Shown piece after piece: positions 30,445 through 35,080 of a stretch of 35,080 bases of DNA; within the stretch, counting starts at the first letter, position 1, and every line of letters starts with the position of its first letter. The notes beneath the pieces were generated by a model that was given only the letters and a program-made list of their open reading frames with translations, searched no databases and had not been told where the DNA came from. Position numbers and translations under genes: made by a program. This stretch comes from a virus: positions 1-35,080 of IMG/VR virus record IMGVR_UViG_3300006802_000258, one strand, 5' to 3'.

Positions 30445-30924
30445 ATGACACGTTCCAATCGCAAGCTTACGCAATTTGCGGTAGACAAGATGCGTCAAGC
30501 TTTAATTCATGGACCAGAAACATTTGTTGACGCAGTTGCTGGCAATACAGCTGTTGAGCTTAAGAAGCGTAACCACAGCAATACGCCAAGCCACGAGCTA
30601 ATTGTCAACCTCTTTGACAAAGAAATCCTGCGAGTCTTCTTTGGTCCGGGTAACGATCGCGCCGTCACTGGTGTCATGATCAGCGCAGGCGGCTTCTACG
30701 ATAAGAAGGGCCGCCCTTCTAGAACTACCAGAGAGCGTCTCAATGGCCTTTTGGACGCGCTGGGTTCCACTGGCTCTATTCCTGAAGGCGTGCGTGTGTT
30801 CTTTCGTGACGACGGTGCCTGCTGTCTTGGAAAAGGCGACAGCTACAAGTCTCTTGACTCCGAGAACTCTAGCTCTTTGATCCTTTCCTGCTCAACTGAA
30901 TTGCTGTTTGGTAAAACCTCTTAG
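30445..30924 (+). CDS. Hypothetical protein
   Basis: The 159-residue product starts basic (MTRSNRKLTQFAVDKMRQAL). It has a beta-rich centre (VNLFDKEILRVFFGPGNDRA, VTGVMISAGGFYDKKGRPSR) and a helix TTRERLNGLLDALGS. Similar proteins occur in cyanophages to my memory, without a known role. It ends the operon before petE. Confidence 0.7.
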   Translation: MTRSNRKLTQFAVDKMRQALIHGPETFVDAVAGNTAVELKKRNHSNTPSHELIVNLFDKEILRVFFGPGNDRAVTGVMISAGGFYDKKGRPSRTTRERLNGLLDALGSTGSIPEGVRVFFRDDGACCLGKGDSYKSLDSENSSSLILSCSTELLFGKTS

Positions 30925-30931
30925 AGGTAGG

Positions 30932-30937
30932 CATACT
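30932..30937 (+). promoter_or_regulatory. -10-like box before petE
   Basis: CATACT lies 29 bases before the petE ATG, with no gene overlap, suggesting petE has its own promoter. A terminator closes the gene, making it a single-gene unit. Confidence 0.4.
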
Positions 30938-30965
30938 TCTACATCCACTCTTTAACTTCTAAAGA

Positions 30966-31310
30966 ATGAACCACCTTCGCAATTTCCTTGTCTTTTCCAT
31001 CATTGGCTGCATTTACGCCCTATTAGCTCTTCCCTCCTTCGCTCTTGACGTTCAGATGGGCTTCGACGGCAACCTCGTCTTTGAACCCTCTGAGATCACC
31101 GTTAATGCTGGTGACTCTGTCCACTTCGTCAACAACATGCTGCCACCCCACAATGTCATCGTTGAGGATCGTGCAGACCTTAGCCATGAACCCTTGGCCA
31201 TGATGCCAGGGGAGGAGTTCGACGTAGTGTTCCCCGAGGCGGGTGATTTTAATTTCTGGTGTGGTCCTCATAAAGGAGCTGGCATGACTGGAGTGGTCCA
31301 CGTACAGTAA
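30966..31310 (+). CDS. petE: Plastocyanin
   Basis: The 114-residue product is a type I copper protein that carries electrons from cytochrome b6f to photosystem I in the thylakoid lumen. Residues 1-27 form a signal peptide ending in PSFA. The copper ligands are all present: His62 (PPHN), Cys99, His102 and Met107 (CGPHKGAGM). It is slightly shorter than cellular plastocyanins. Cyanophages carry petE as an auxiliary photosynthesis gene. It stands alone between a CATACT box and a strong terminator. Other cupredoxins are less likely given the CGPHKGAGM pattern. Confidence 0.94.
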   Translation: MNHLRNFLVFSIIGCIYALLALPSFALDVQMGFDGNLVFEPSEITVNAGDSVHFVNNMLPPHNVIVEDRADLSHEPLAMMPGEEFDVVFPEAGDFNFWCGPHKGAGMTGVVHVQ

Positions 31311-31335
31311 ACCGTACCTAAAGATTCGGTCAACA

Positions 31336-31368
31336 CCCCAGTCCCCGCAAGGGGTTTGGGGATTTTTT
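31336..31368 (+). terminator. Rho-independent terminator after petE
   Basis: A nested perfect hairpin: CCCCA and CCCC pair with GGGG and TGGGG around GCAA, followed by a run of six Ts. It is one of the strongest terminators in the window. Confidence 0.92.
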
Positions 31369-31400
31369 ATGGTAACTTAAAAATAGTTAAGTAATGAACT

Positions 31401-31607
31401 ATGCTTGATCTTTTTGACCTCATGACTCCTCGGGTTGTCGTCATCAGCGAGAAAAGCTACAACGAGCGCAAGCGCCGTGACCTGTTGGAGCGCAGGAGTC
31501 GCTATCAGGACTACGTCAAGACCTATAAGGCAGCCATTAGGGAGATCGACGAAGCGGTTTCCATGCTTAATGAGGAATGTGGGCTCAATAGTAATGAGCA
31601 CAAGTGA
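31401..31607 (+). CDS. Small basic helical protein
   Basis: The 68-residue product (MLDLFDLMTPRVVVISEKSY) continues as a charged helix (NERKRRDLLERRSRYQDYVK) likely to form a coiled coil. It is not recognised. It stands between the petE terminator and a palindrome at 31636. Confidence 0.6.
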   Translation: MLDLFDLMTPRVVVISEKSYNERKRRDLLERRSRYQDYVKTYKAAIREIDEAVSMLNEECGLNSNEHK

Positions 31608-31635
31608 CCTCACGGTAAACTTAAGGTAACCGTTG

Positions 31636-31653
31636 ATACCACTGAAGTGGTAT
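31636..31653. promoter_or_regulatory. Perfect palindrome, candidate operator
   Basis: ATACCACT-GA-AGTGGTAT is a perfect 8-bp inverted repeat with a two-base centre and no T-tail, so it is not a terminator. It lies 53 bases before the DUF4278-like gene and after a TAAACT box at 31616. Confidence 0.5.
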
Positions 31654-31705
31654 GCAGTTCGATCCGCGCCAGGCAACGGGGACGTGGACACTGTGGAGTT
31701 CCGTT

Positions 31706-31882
31706 ATGAACACCCTTCAAATGATCAAAGAGCGTCAAGTCAAGCGCTCCCGCCTTTCTCAGGCTCAAAGGTTGATGGCGAAGGCATATCGTGGCGTCGA
31801 GTATGTCGATGCTCACCACGCAGCGCCAAGGCCTAGCAGGTCTAACGACTTGGTCTACAGAGGTCTTCATTACAGTTTGTAA
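31706..31882 (+). CDS. DUF4278-like YRG-repeat protein
   Basis: The 58-residue product has two YRG motifs, AYRGVEYVDAHHAAP and VYRGLHYSL, after a basic helix (QVKRSRLSQAQRLMA). This is the pattern of DUF4278, common in cyanobacteria and cyanophages. ATG 31706 has a GGAG site; the ATG at 31652 overlaps the palindrome. The function is unknown. Confidence 0.75.
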   Translation: MNTLQMIKERQVKRSRLSQAQRLMAKAYRGVEYVDAHHAAPRPSRSNDLVYRGLHYSL

Positions 31883-31885
31883 AGC

Positions 31886-31910
31886 AAAGGGGGCTTAGCC
31901 CCTTTTTTTT
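31886..31910 (+). terminator. Rho-independent terminator
   Basis: AAAGGGGGC pairs with GCCCCTTT (one bulged G) around TTA, followed by more Ts. It precedes a TTACACT box and the secreted three-gene module. Confidence 0.85.
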
Positions 31911-31947
31911 TGGTTACACTTTGGGAGTCCTTGCATGACATGCACAA

Positions 31948-32514
31948 ATGCTCAAGTCTCTCGCGATTGCTGCCACCTTTGGTCTGGTTAGCTTGTCTCC
32001 CGCGCTGGCAGGTCCCAACTTCGGCGGTTTTAAGCCCTCTGTGTGCGGTAATGACCGCCACGTCGGTAACCCTTTCTGTGACAACGACGAAGACGGTGAT
32101 GATTACGAGCAGAACCGTGATGCGAACATCGTGGCCACTTACGAGTCCGGTCATTTCTGCAATATCGACGGCTCCGACGTCTTGATTGAAACCGCATTTA
32201 TCAGTCCTGGTCAAGCCTCTGGTACCGATAACACCCTCTCAATCAGCCAAAACGGTCCAACTGTCTGGAGTCTTGACACCGTAACTTCTACGGGCGAAAA
32301 CCTTGCTGGCAGCGACTCTGGATTTGCCGTGACCTCATCCGAGGGACTTGATTTGGACGCTCGTCTTGGCGAAGATGCAGGACAGATTGTAAATGGTGTC
32401 TATTCTGACGACGGTGTAACTATTGTGGCAAACATCACCGACGACGGTGGCGTGTTCCAAGCTGGTGGCTATCGCATCCAGACCACCCTTCGCTGCGTAT
32501 CTGGAGACAATTGA
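31948..32514 (+). CDS. Secreted protein, pilin-subunit-like
   Basis: The 188-residue product has a clear signal peptide (MLKSLAIAATFGLVSLSPAL, cleavage after ALA). A mature part with four cysteines and mostly beta sense follows. The end VFQAGGYRIQTTLRC resembles the last strand of spore-coat-U/CsuA-type or chaperone-usher pilin subunits. The next gene looks like a PapD-type chaperone, which strengthens the reading. An acidic stretch DNDEDGDDYEQNRD is unusual. TTACACT at 31914 may be its promoter. Pilin identity is an inference. Confidence 0.65.
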   Translation: MLKSLAIAATFGLVSLSPALAGPNFGGFKPSVCGNDRHVGNPFCDNDEDGDDYEQNRDANIVATYESGHFCNIDGSDVLIETAFISPGQASGTDNTLSISQNGPTVWSLDTVTSTGENLAGSDSGFAVTSSEGLDLDARLGEDAGQIVNGVYSDDGVTIVANITDDGGVFQAGGYRIQTTLRCVSGDN

Positions 32515-32969
32515 TGGCTACTCTCGCATCTAGCACGCTGCTTGCATTGGCGACAACGCTTATGTACAGCAACGGTTCGAACGTGAGATTGACAGTTGCC
32601 CATGATGGCAATCGCCCTGCAAGGGTTGAGATCGTAGGTCTGACCCATGACAATCAGGAGGTGGAGGTCAAGGCCTTCCCCTCCTCTTTCGTCGCCACCA
32701 AAGGCAATCCACGTCGAGTTCTTGTTCAAATAGACCCCTCAATCAAAGCATTATGCTCTTCAACATCTCAACTGGTCTCAAGAGGACCTTCTGGTCAACA
32801 GCAAGTGCTGCGCTGGCAATCCTGTGTGCAAGTCCCGCAACAGCCAACGGAATCATCGCGCCAGCGAGGCGGTTTGACGGAGGGAGACTCTCTGTCCAGA
32901 CGCAGACTGGAAGCAATTGTTCGTCATCTTCACCTGACCGTGCCGCCATATCCGCAACAGCAGGAGTAA
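32514..32969 (+). CDS. PapD-type periplasmic chaperone-like protein
   Basis: The 151-residue product starts in a TGATG overlap with the pilin-like gene. A short hydrophobic N-terminus (ATLASSTLLALATTLMYS) precedes NVRLTVAHDGNRPARVEIVG, then AFPSSFVATKGNPRRVLVQI and VLRWQSCVQVP. This matches the G1-type edge and PFhhhhPPxxxQ-like layout of fimbrial chaperone N-domains. It lacks the usual second domain. Its last 72 codons overlap the next gene in another frame. Assignment is moderate. Confidence 0.55.
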   Translation: MATLASSTLLALATTLMYSNGSNVRLTVAHDGNRPARVEIVGLTHDNQEVEVKAFPSSFVATKGNPRRVLVQIDPSIKALCSSTSQLVSRGPSGQQQVLRWQSCVQVPQQPTESSRQRGGLTEGDSLSRRRLEAIVRHLHLTVPPYPQQQE

Positions 32970-33199
32970 GAGGTCAAGACCGCTTTAGCGGTATCAATTA
33001 CAACTCTCAGGACCTGCTTGGCGGCGTTTCTGTTACGATCCCCTTCGGAGCCTCTCAGAAAGGAGACTGCAGCAAGCTCTTGAAGATAGAAGAAGCCCGC
33101 AATAGCATAGACCTTGCTGTCACGCTATTTGAAGCTGGCGCTATGAGTGCGGACGAGTTCAAAGAGGTAATGGAACGAGCGCGGGCGGTGCTTCATTGA
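32753..33199 (+). CDS. Secreted hypothetical protein overlapping the chaperone-like gene
   Basis: The 148-residue product has a signal peptide (FWSTASAALAILCASPATA, cleavage before NG). A beta-rich middle (GGVSVTIPFGASQKG) and a helical end (KIEEARNSIDLAVTLFEAGA) follow. No later in-frame ATG exists, so the 217-base overlap with the previous gene seems real. It is the third secreted product in a row. No family is recognised. Confidence 0.65.
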   Translation: MLFNISTGLKRTFWSTASAALAILCASPATANGIIAPARRFDGGRLSVQTQTGSNCSSSSPDRAAISATAGVRGQDRFSGINYNSQDLLGGVSVTIPFGASQKGDCSKLLKIEEARNSIDLAVTLFEAGAMSADEFKEVMERARAVLH

Positions 33200-33262
33200 C
33201 GCTGTATTTTCTTCAGTCCGGGGTTACTGACATTGAGCTGGGATCATGAGTCCAAAGTTATC

Positions 33263-33379
33263 ATGGGTATATCCGCCCACTTCTTCATGACCCCTCCCCA
33301 CCGATCCATTCTTGCCTACGCTCTCTTTGTCCTGATATGCGCTGCAATAATCGCTCAACCCCACCTTGTTGTGAACTAA
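33263..33379 (+). CDS. 38-residue membrane protein
   Basis: The short frame MGISAHFFMTPPHRSILAYA continues as a membrane helix (LFVLICAAIIA) and ends in QPHLVVN. An internal ATG at 33287 overlaps the stop of another mini-frame (ATGA). It precedes a terminator. The function is unknown and the gene is only moderately supported. Confidence 0.4.
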   Translation: MGISAHFFMTPPHRSILAYALFVLICAAIIAQPHLVVN

Positions 33380-33386
33380 CGTGAAC

Positions 33387-33408
33387 AAGCCTCGCGAAAG
33401 GCTTTTTT
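33387..33408 (+). terminator. Rho-independent terminator
   Basis: AAGCCT (33387-33392) pairs with AGGCTT (33399-33404) around CGCGAA, followed by Ts. It ends the secreted module transcript. Confidence 0.85.
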
Positions 33409-33448
33409 CATGTCACACTACGGGTACCGACAACAAAAGGAAGCAACT

Positions 33449-33589
33449 ATGAAAACCACCGAACTCGGCTTCACCCACGCGGAGCTTTTTGAGATGGCCC
33501 TCAGCCTGGAGATCGTTGAAGACGGCGACGAGATCGAGCTGGAGGAGCTTCAAGAACTGTTAAGCAGCTATGCAGGCGACGTACTCTGA
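33449..33589 (+). CDS. 46-residue acidic protein
   Basis: The frame MKTTELGFTHAELFEMALSL continues with EIVEDGDEIELEELQELLSS and is highly acidic and helical. An AAAGGAAG site precedes the ATG. The function is unknown; acidic mini-proteins of phages sometimes inhibit host factors, but nothing here shows it. Confidence 0.6.
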   Translation: MKTTELGFTHAELFEMALSLEIVEDGDEIELEELQELLSSYAGDVL

Positions 33590-33591
33590 GC

Positions 33592-33597
33592 TATACT
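33592..33597 (+). promoter_or_regulatory. -10-like box TATACT
   Basis: TATACT follows the stop of the 46-residue gene and lies 30 bases before the ATG at 33627. Confidence 0.45.
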
Positions 33598-33626
33598 TGA
33601 ACCATCAACCAAAAGAGGCAATTCCG

Positions 33627-33836
33627 ATGACCACTTTCCTCACCACCGCCCAACGCGAGTTCCTGATCGAAGAGTACGAAGAGCAGCTCATCGAGTTCGA
33701 CAAAGAAGACCAGGTGGAAGAGCTCACCGCATGGCTCCGCACACTGAACAACGTCGACTTCCTCCAGGAGTGCGTTGAGCAGATGCCCATCTACGGCGAG
33801 CCCGTTGGCCGCAAGATCCTCGCCAAAATTAAGTGA
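33627..33836 (+). CDS. Acidic helical hypothetical protein
   Basis: The 69-residue product from ATG 33627 (MTTFLTTAQREFLIEEYEEQ) is acidic and all-helical. An AGAGG site supports this start over the open frame from 33570, which would cross the TATACT box. It is not recognised. Confidence 0.65.
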   Translation: MTTFLTTAQREFLIEEYEEQLIEFDKEDQVEELTAWLRTLNNVDFLQECVEQMPIYGEPVGRKILAKIK

Positions 33837-33853
33837 GGGCTTCGGCCCTTTCT
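33836..33853 (+). terminator. Terminator overlapping the stop codon
   Basis: AGGGC, the stable TTCG tetraloop and GCCCT form a compact hairpin followed by TTCT. A GATACAAT box (33855-33862) follows. Confidence 0.7.
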
Positions 33854-33891
33854 CTGATACAATTAACCCATCAACCACCCACCCACCCATC

Positions 33892-34140
33892 ATGGCTACC
33901 ATCACCCTCAACCTCGAGCTTCACTCCAACAACCGTGTCACCAATGGCCTCTACGAGGTCGAGCACCTCTGGGCCTGTGACGAAGGTTTTGCTATCTATC
34001 CTCGCGGTGGCTTCCGTGACGGGATCTTGGCCGCCATTGACGTCGACGCTGGCCGCTATGACAGCGAAGGTGACGCATACATCGTTAGCCTGCTCCAGAT
34101 ACTACCTGGCGACCTCATCTCCAGTGAGGTGGCAGAGTGA
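33892..34140 (+). CDS. Small beta-rich hypothetical protein
   Basis: The 82-residue product starts MATITLNLELHSNNRVTNGL and is beta-rich with DGILAAIDVDAGRYDSEGDA near the end. ATG 33892 lies 30 bases after a GATACAAT box. The open frame further upstream is rejected because it crosses a terminator. It is not recognised. Confidence 0.65.
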   Translation: MATITLNLELHSNNRVTNGLYEVEHLWACDEGFAIYPRGGFRDGILAAIDVDAGRYDSEGDAYIVSLLQILPGDLISSEVAE

Positions 34141-34319
34141 CTCAAGCCGAACCATGGACCACCAATATCGGCCGCGTCCTGAACGAGATGCAAGCCAATG
34201 GTGCTCCCGAGCGCCACGTCCAGGCCCTTGAAGACGAGCTGATGCATGCGATACAATGTGTTAGGTTTATCCGTAAATGCTACAATCTTGAACCAGCGCA
34301 CCCGGAGGTGTCATCATGA
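34137..34319 (+). CDS. Small helical hypothetical protein
   Basis: The 60-residue product starts at GTG in a GTGA overlap with the previous stop. It is helical (IGRVLNEMQANGAPERHVQA, then DELMHAIQCVRFIRKCYN). It is not recognised. Confidence 0.6.
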   Translation: MTQAEPWTTNIGRVLNEMQANGAPERHVQALEDELMHAIQCVRFIRKCYNLEPAHPEVSS

Positions 34320-34369
34320 GTCAATCACCCCAAGAAAAAGACCCGGCTCTCCAGGATCGCCGTCCCTAG
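34316..34369 (+). CDS. 17-residue micro-ORF with strong ribosome site
   Basis: MSQSPQEKDPALQDRRP starts in an ATGA overlap with the previous stop. GGAGG lies six to eight bases before the ATG. This is the best ribosome site in the right end yet serves only 17 codons. It may be a peptide gene or a spacer that carries ribosomes to the terminator. Confidence 0.4.
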   Translation: MSQSPQEKDPALQDRRP

Positions 34370-34391
34370 AATTGCGTGCGCTATTCATCAC

Positions 34392-34420
34392 AGCACTCCA
34401 CAGAAGGGTGCTTTTTATTT
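34392..34420 (+). terminator. Rho-independent terminator
   Basis: AGCACTC (34392-34398) pairs with GGGTGCT (34406-34412), one T-G pair, followed by TTTTATTTT. A TGATACT box lies at 34422-34428. Confidence 0.75.
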
Positions 34421-34449
34421 TATGATACTCTTGTAGTCAATCAAACATC

Positions 34450-34938
34450 ATGACCTACGAAGCAACTGTCCAATTCAAGTTCGATGCTACTTACACATAC
34501 AACTACAACTGCAGCACTGGATACGATGCTGATAACTTCATCCCTGAAGAGCATTACCTGATCACTGCACCTGCTGCTGACCTCAGTGCCAAGCAGTATT
34601 TCAAACTATTTGAAAAGTTCATGCTCTGTGTGGGTATGTCCCCCAGTTCTATTCGTAGTGGTGCCATGTCATTGGTATTCAATGATATGGTAAATGAAGA
34701 AGACCAACGCAAGGTCTGTAAAGAGTATGAACTTACTATGGATGAAGACCTCCATGGCAAATATCAAGAATGGAAGAAACTTGATGCACCATTTGAACAC
34801 CACAAAGAGAATGTTGTGAGTGAACCAAAAGACTTGGGTCGTTACCAACGATTTGCTGTTTATAGTGACGATCAACTGAATGAAATGCTTGATGCGTATG
34901 ACCGACTTCAAATCGATAGTGCTGATGGAGTAGCATGA
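34450..34938 (+). CDS. Hypothetical protein with A/T-ending codons
   Basis: The 162-residue product (MTYEATVQFKFDATYTYNYN) has a beta-rich start and an acidic helical end. Its codons favour A and T endings (GAA, GAT, AAA, CAA, CCA) far more than genes to the left, suggesting a different source such as a T4-like cyanomyovirus. It is not recognised. It overlaps the next start (ATGA). Confidence 0.7.
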   Translation: MTYEATVQFKFDATYTYNYNCSTGYDADNFIPEEHYLITAPAADLSAKQYFKLFEKFMLCVGMSPSSIRSGAMSLVFNDMVNEEDQRKVCKEYELTMDEDLHGKYQEWKKLDAPFEHHKENVVSEPKDLGRYQRFAVYSDDQLNEMLDAYDRLQIDSADGVA

Positions 34939-35080
34939 TGTTTGAAAAACCAACTAAATGGGAAGACTTTCTTGATGGATTCCACAACATCTGCTATGCT
35001 CTTGACTGTTATAATGATGGTGATGAATGGGGTTATGGTGAGTTTTGGGAAAGTTTGAGTATCGGTTGGTATCGAGAATA
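34935..35080 (+). CDS. Partial hypothetical protein cut by window end
   Basis: The frame starts at ATG 34935 (or 34938) and is open to the last base: MMFEKPTKWEDFLDGFHNIC, then YALDCYNDGDEWGYGEFWES. It is acidic and aromatic with the same A/T-ending codon preference as its neighbour. It is not recognised; the C-terminus is missing. Confidence 0.65.
   Translation, partial: MMFEKPTKWEDFLDGFHNICYALDCYNDGDEWGYGEFWESLSIGWYRE

Noticed and set aside
1-35080. tRNA genes
   Set aside because: I looked for T-loop words such as GTTCGAATC with matching acceptor stems; the few hits (for example near 32575) lie inside coding sequence without cloverleaf partners. A tRNAscan run would settle this.

Overview
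The window reads as part of a tailed-phage (Caudoviricetes) genome that infects a marine-type cyanobacterium. Phage character comes from a large and small terminase, a DUF4055-type portal, a LamG-like structural protein, two murein hydrolases, a RusA resolvase and a Sak3/DUF1071-type annealing protein. The cyanobacterial link comes from a plastocyanin (petE) with intact copper ligands, a small YRG-repeat protein resembling DUF4278, and a nucleotide kit of monomeric B12-dependent ribonucleotide reductase plus ThyX. Genes are packed tightly, with many ATGA, GTGA and TGATG start/stop overlaps. I see no tRNA, rRNA or CRISPR. Major capsid, protease, tail tube and tape measure genes are not in the window.

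Layout. (1) 1-2.1 kb: LamG-like virion protein and small probable virion proteins, with two hairpin terminators and one coding-looking frame lacking a start codon. (2) 2.1-6.5 kb: small membrane proteins, a block of four very lysine-rich basic proteins (two resembling DUF5872 and DUF6321), a three-gene minus-strand island, and a two-domain endolysin (GH73-like glucosaminidase plus C39-like peptidase). (3) 6.6-9.7 kb, minus strand: helicase loader/initiator-like protein, DnaB-type helicase and a hypothetical protein, ending at a bidirectional terminator. (4) 9.72-9.91 kb: divergent intergenic region with 14-bp tandem repeats next to an AT-rich tract, a candidate replication origin. (5) 9.9-16.2 kb: annealing protein, first sigma-like factor, SSB, small proteins, DUF3310, RusA, PDDEXK exonuclease and ThyX. 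(6) 16.2-18.8 kb: endonuclease VII-like HNH protein, terminase small and large subunits. (7) 18.8-24.7 kb: second sigma-like factor, DnaG-type primase, metallophosphatase, AP2-domain frame broken by an amber codon, glutaredoxin, secreted muramidase and small proteins. (8) 24.7-27.8 kb: class II ribonucleotide reductase and dCTP deaminase. (9) 27.9-29.5 kb: portal. (10) 29.5-35.1 kb: small accessory genes, petE, a secreted three-gene module (pilin-like, PapD-chaperone-like, unknown), and a right end with A/T-ending codons that is cut by the window edge.

How the genes fit together: loader, helicase, primase and SSB form a near-complete replisome without a DNA polymerase in view. Sak3-like protein, exonuclease, RusA and endonuclease VII-like protein form a recombination and branch-resolution set. 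RNR, dCTP deaminase, ThyX and glutaredoxin feed dNTP supply, while petE may sustain host electron flow during infection. Two different sigma-like proteins and a recurrent TATACT-like -10 box upstream of many genes suggest phage-directed transcription. Family assignments are from motif reading only; no search could be run.
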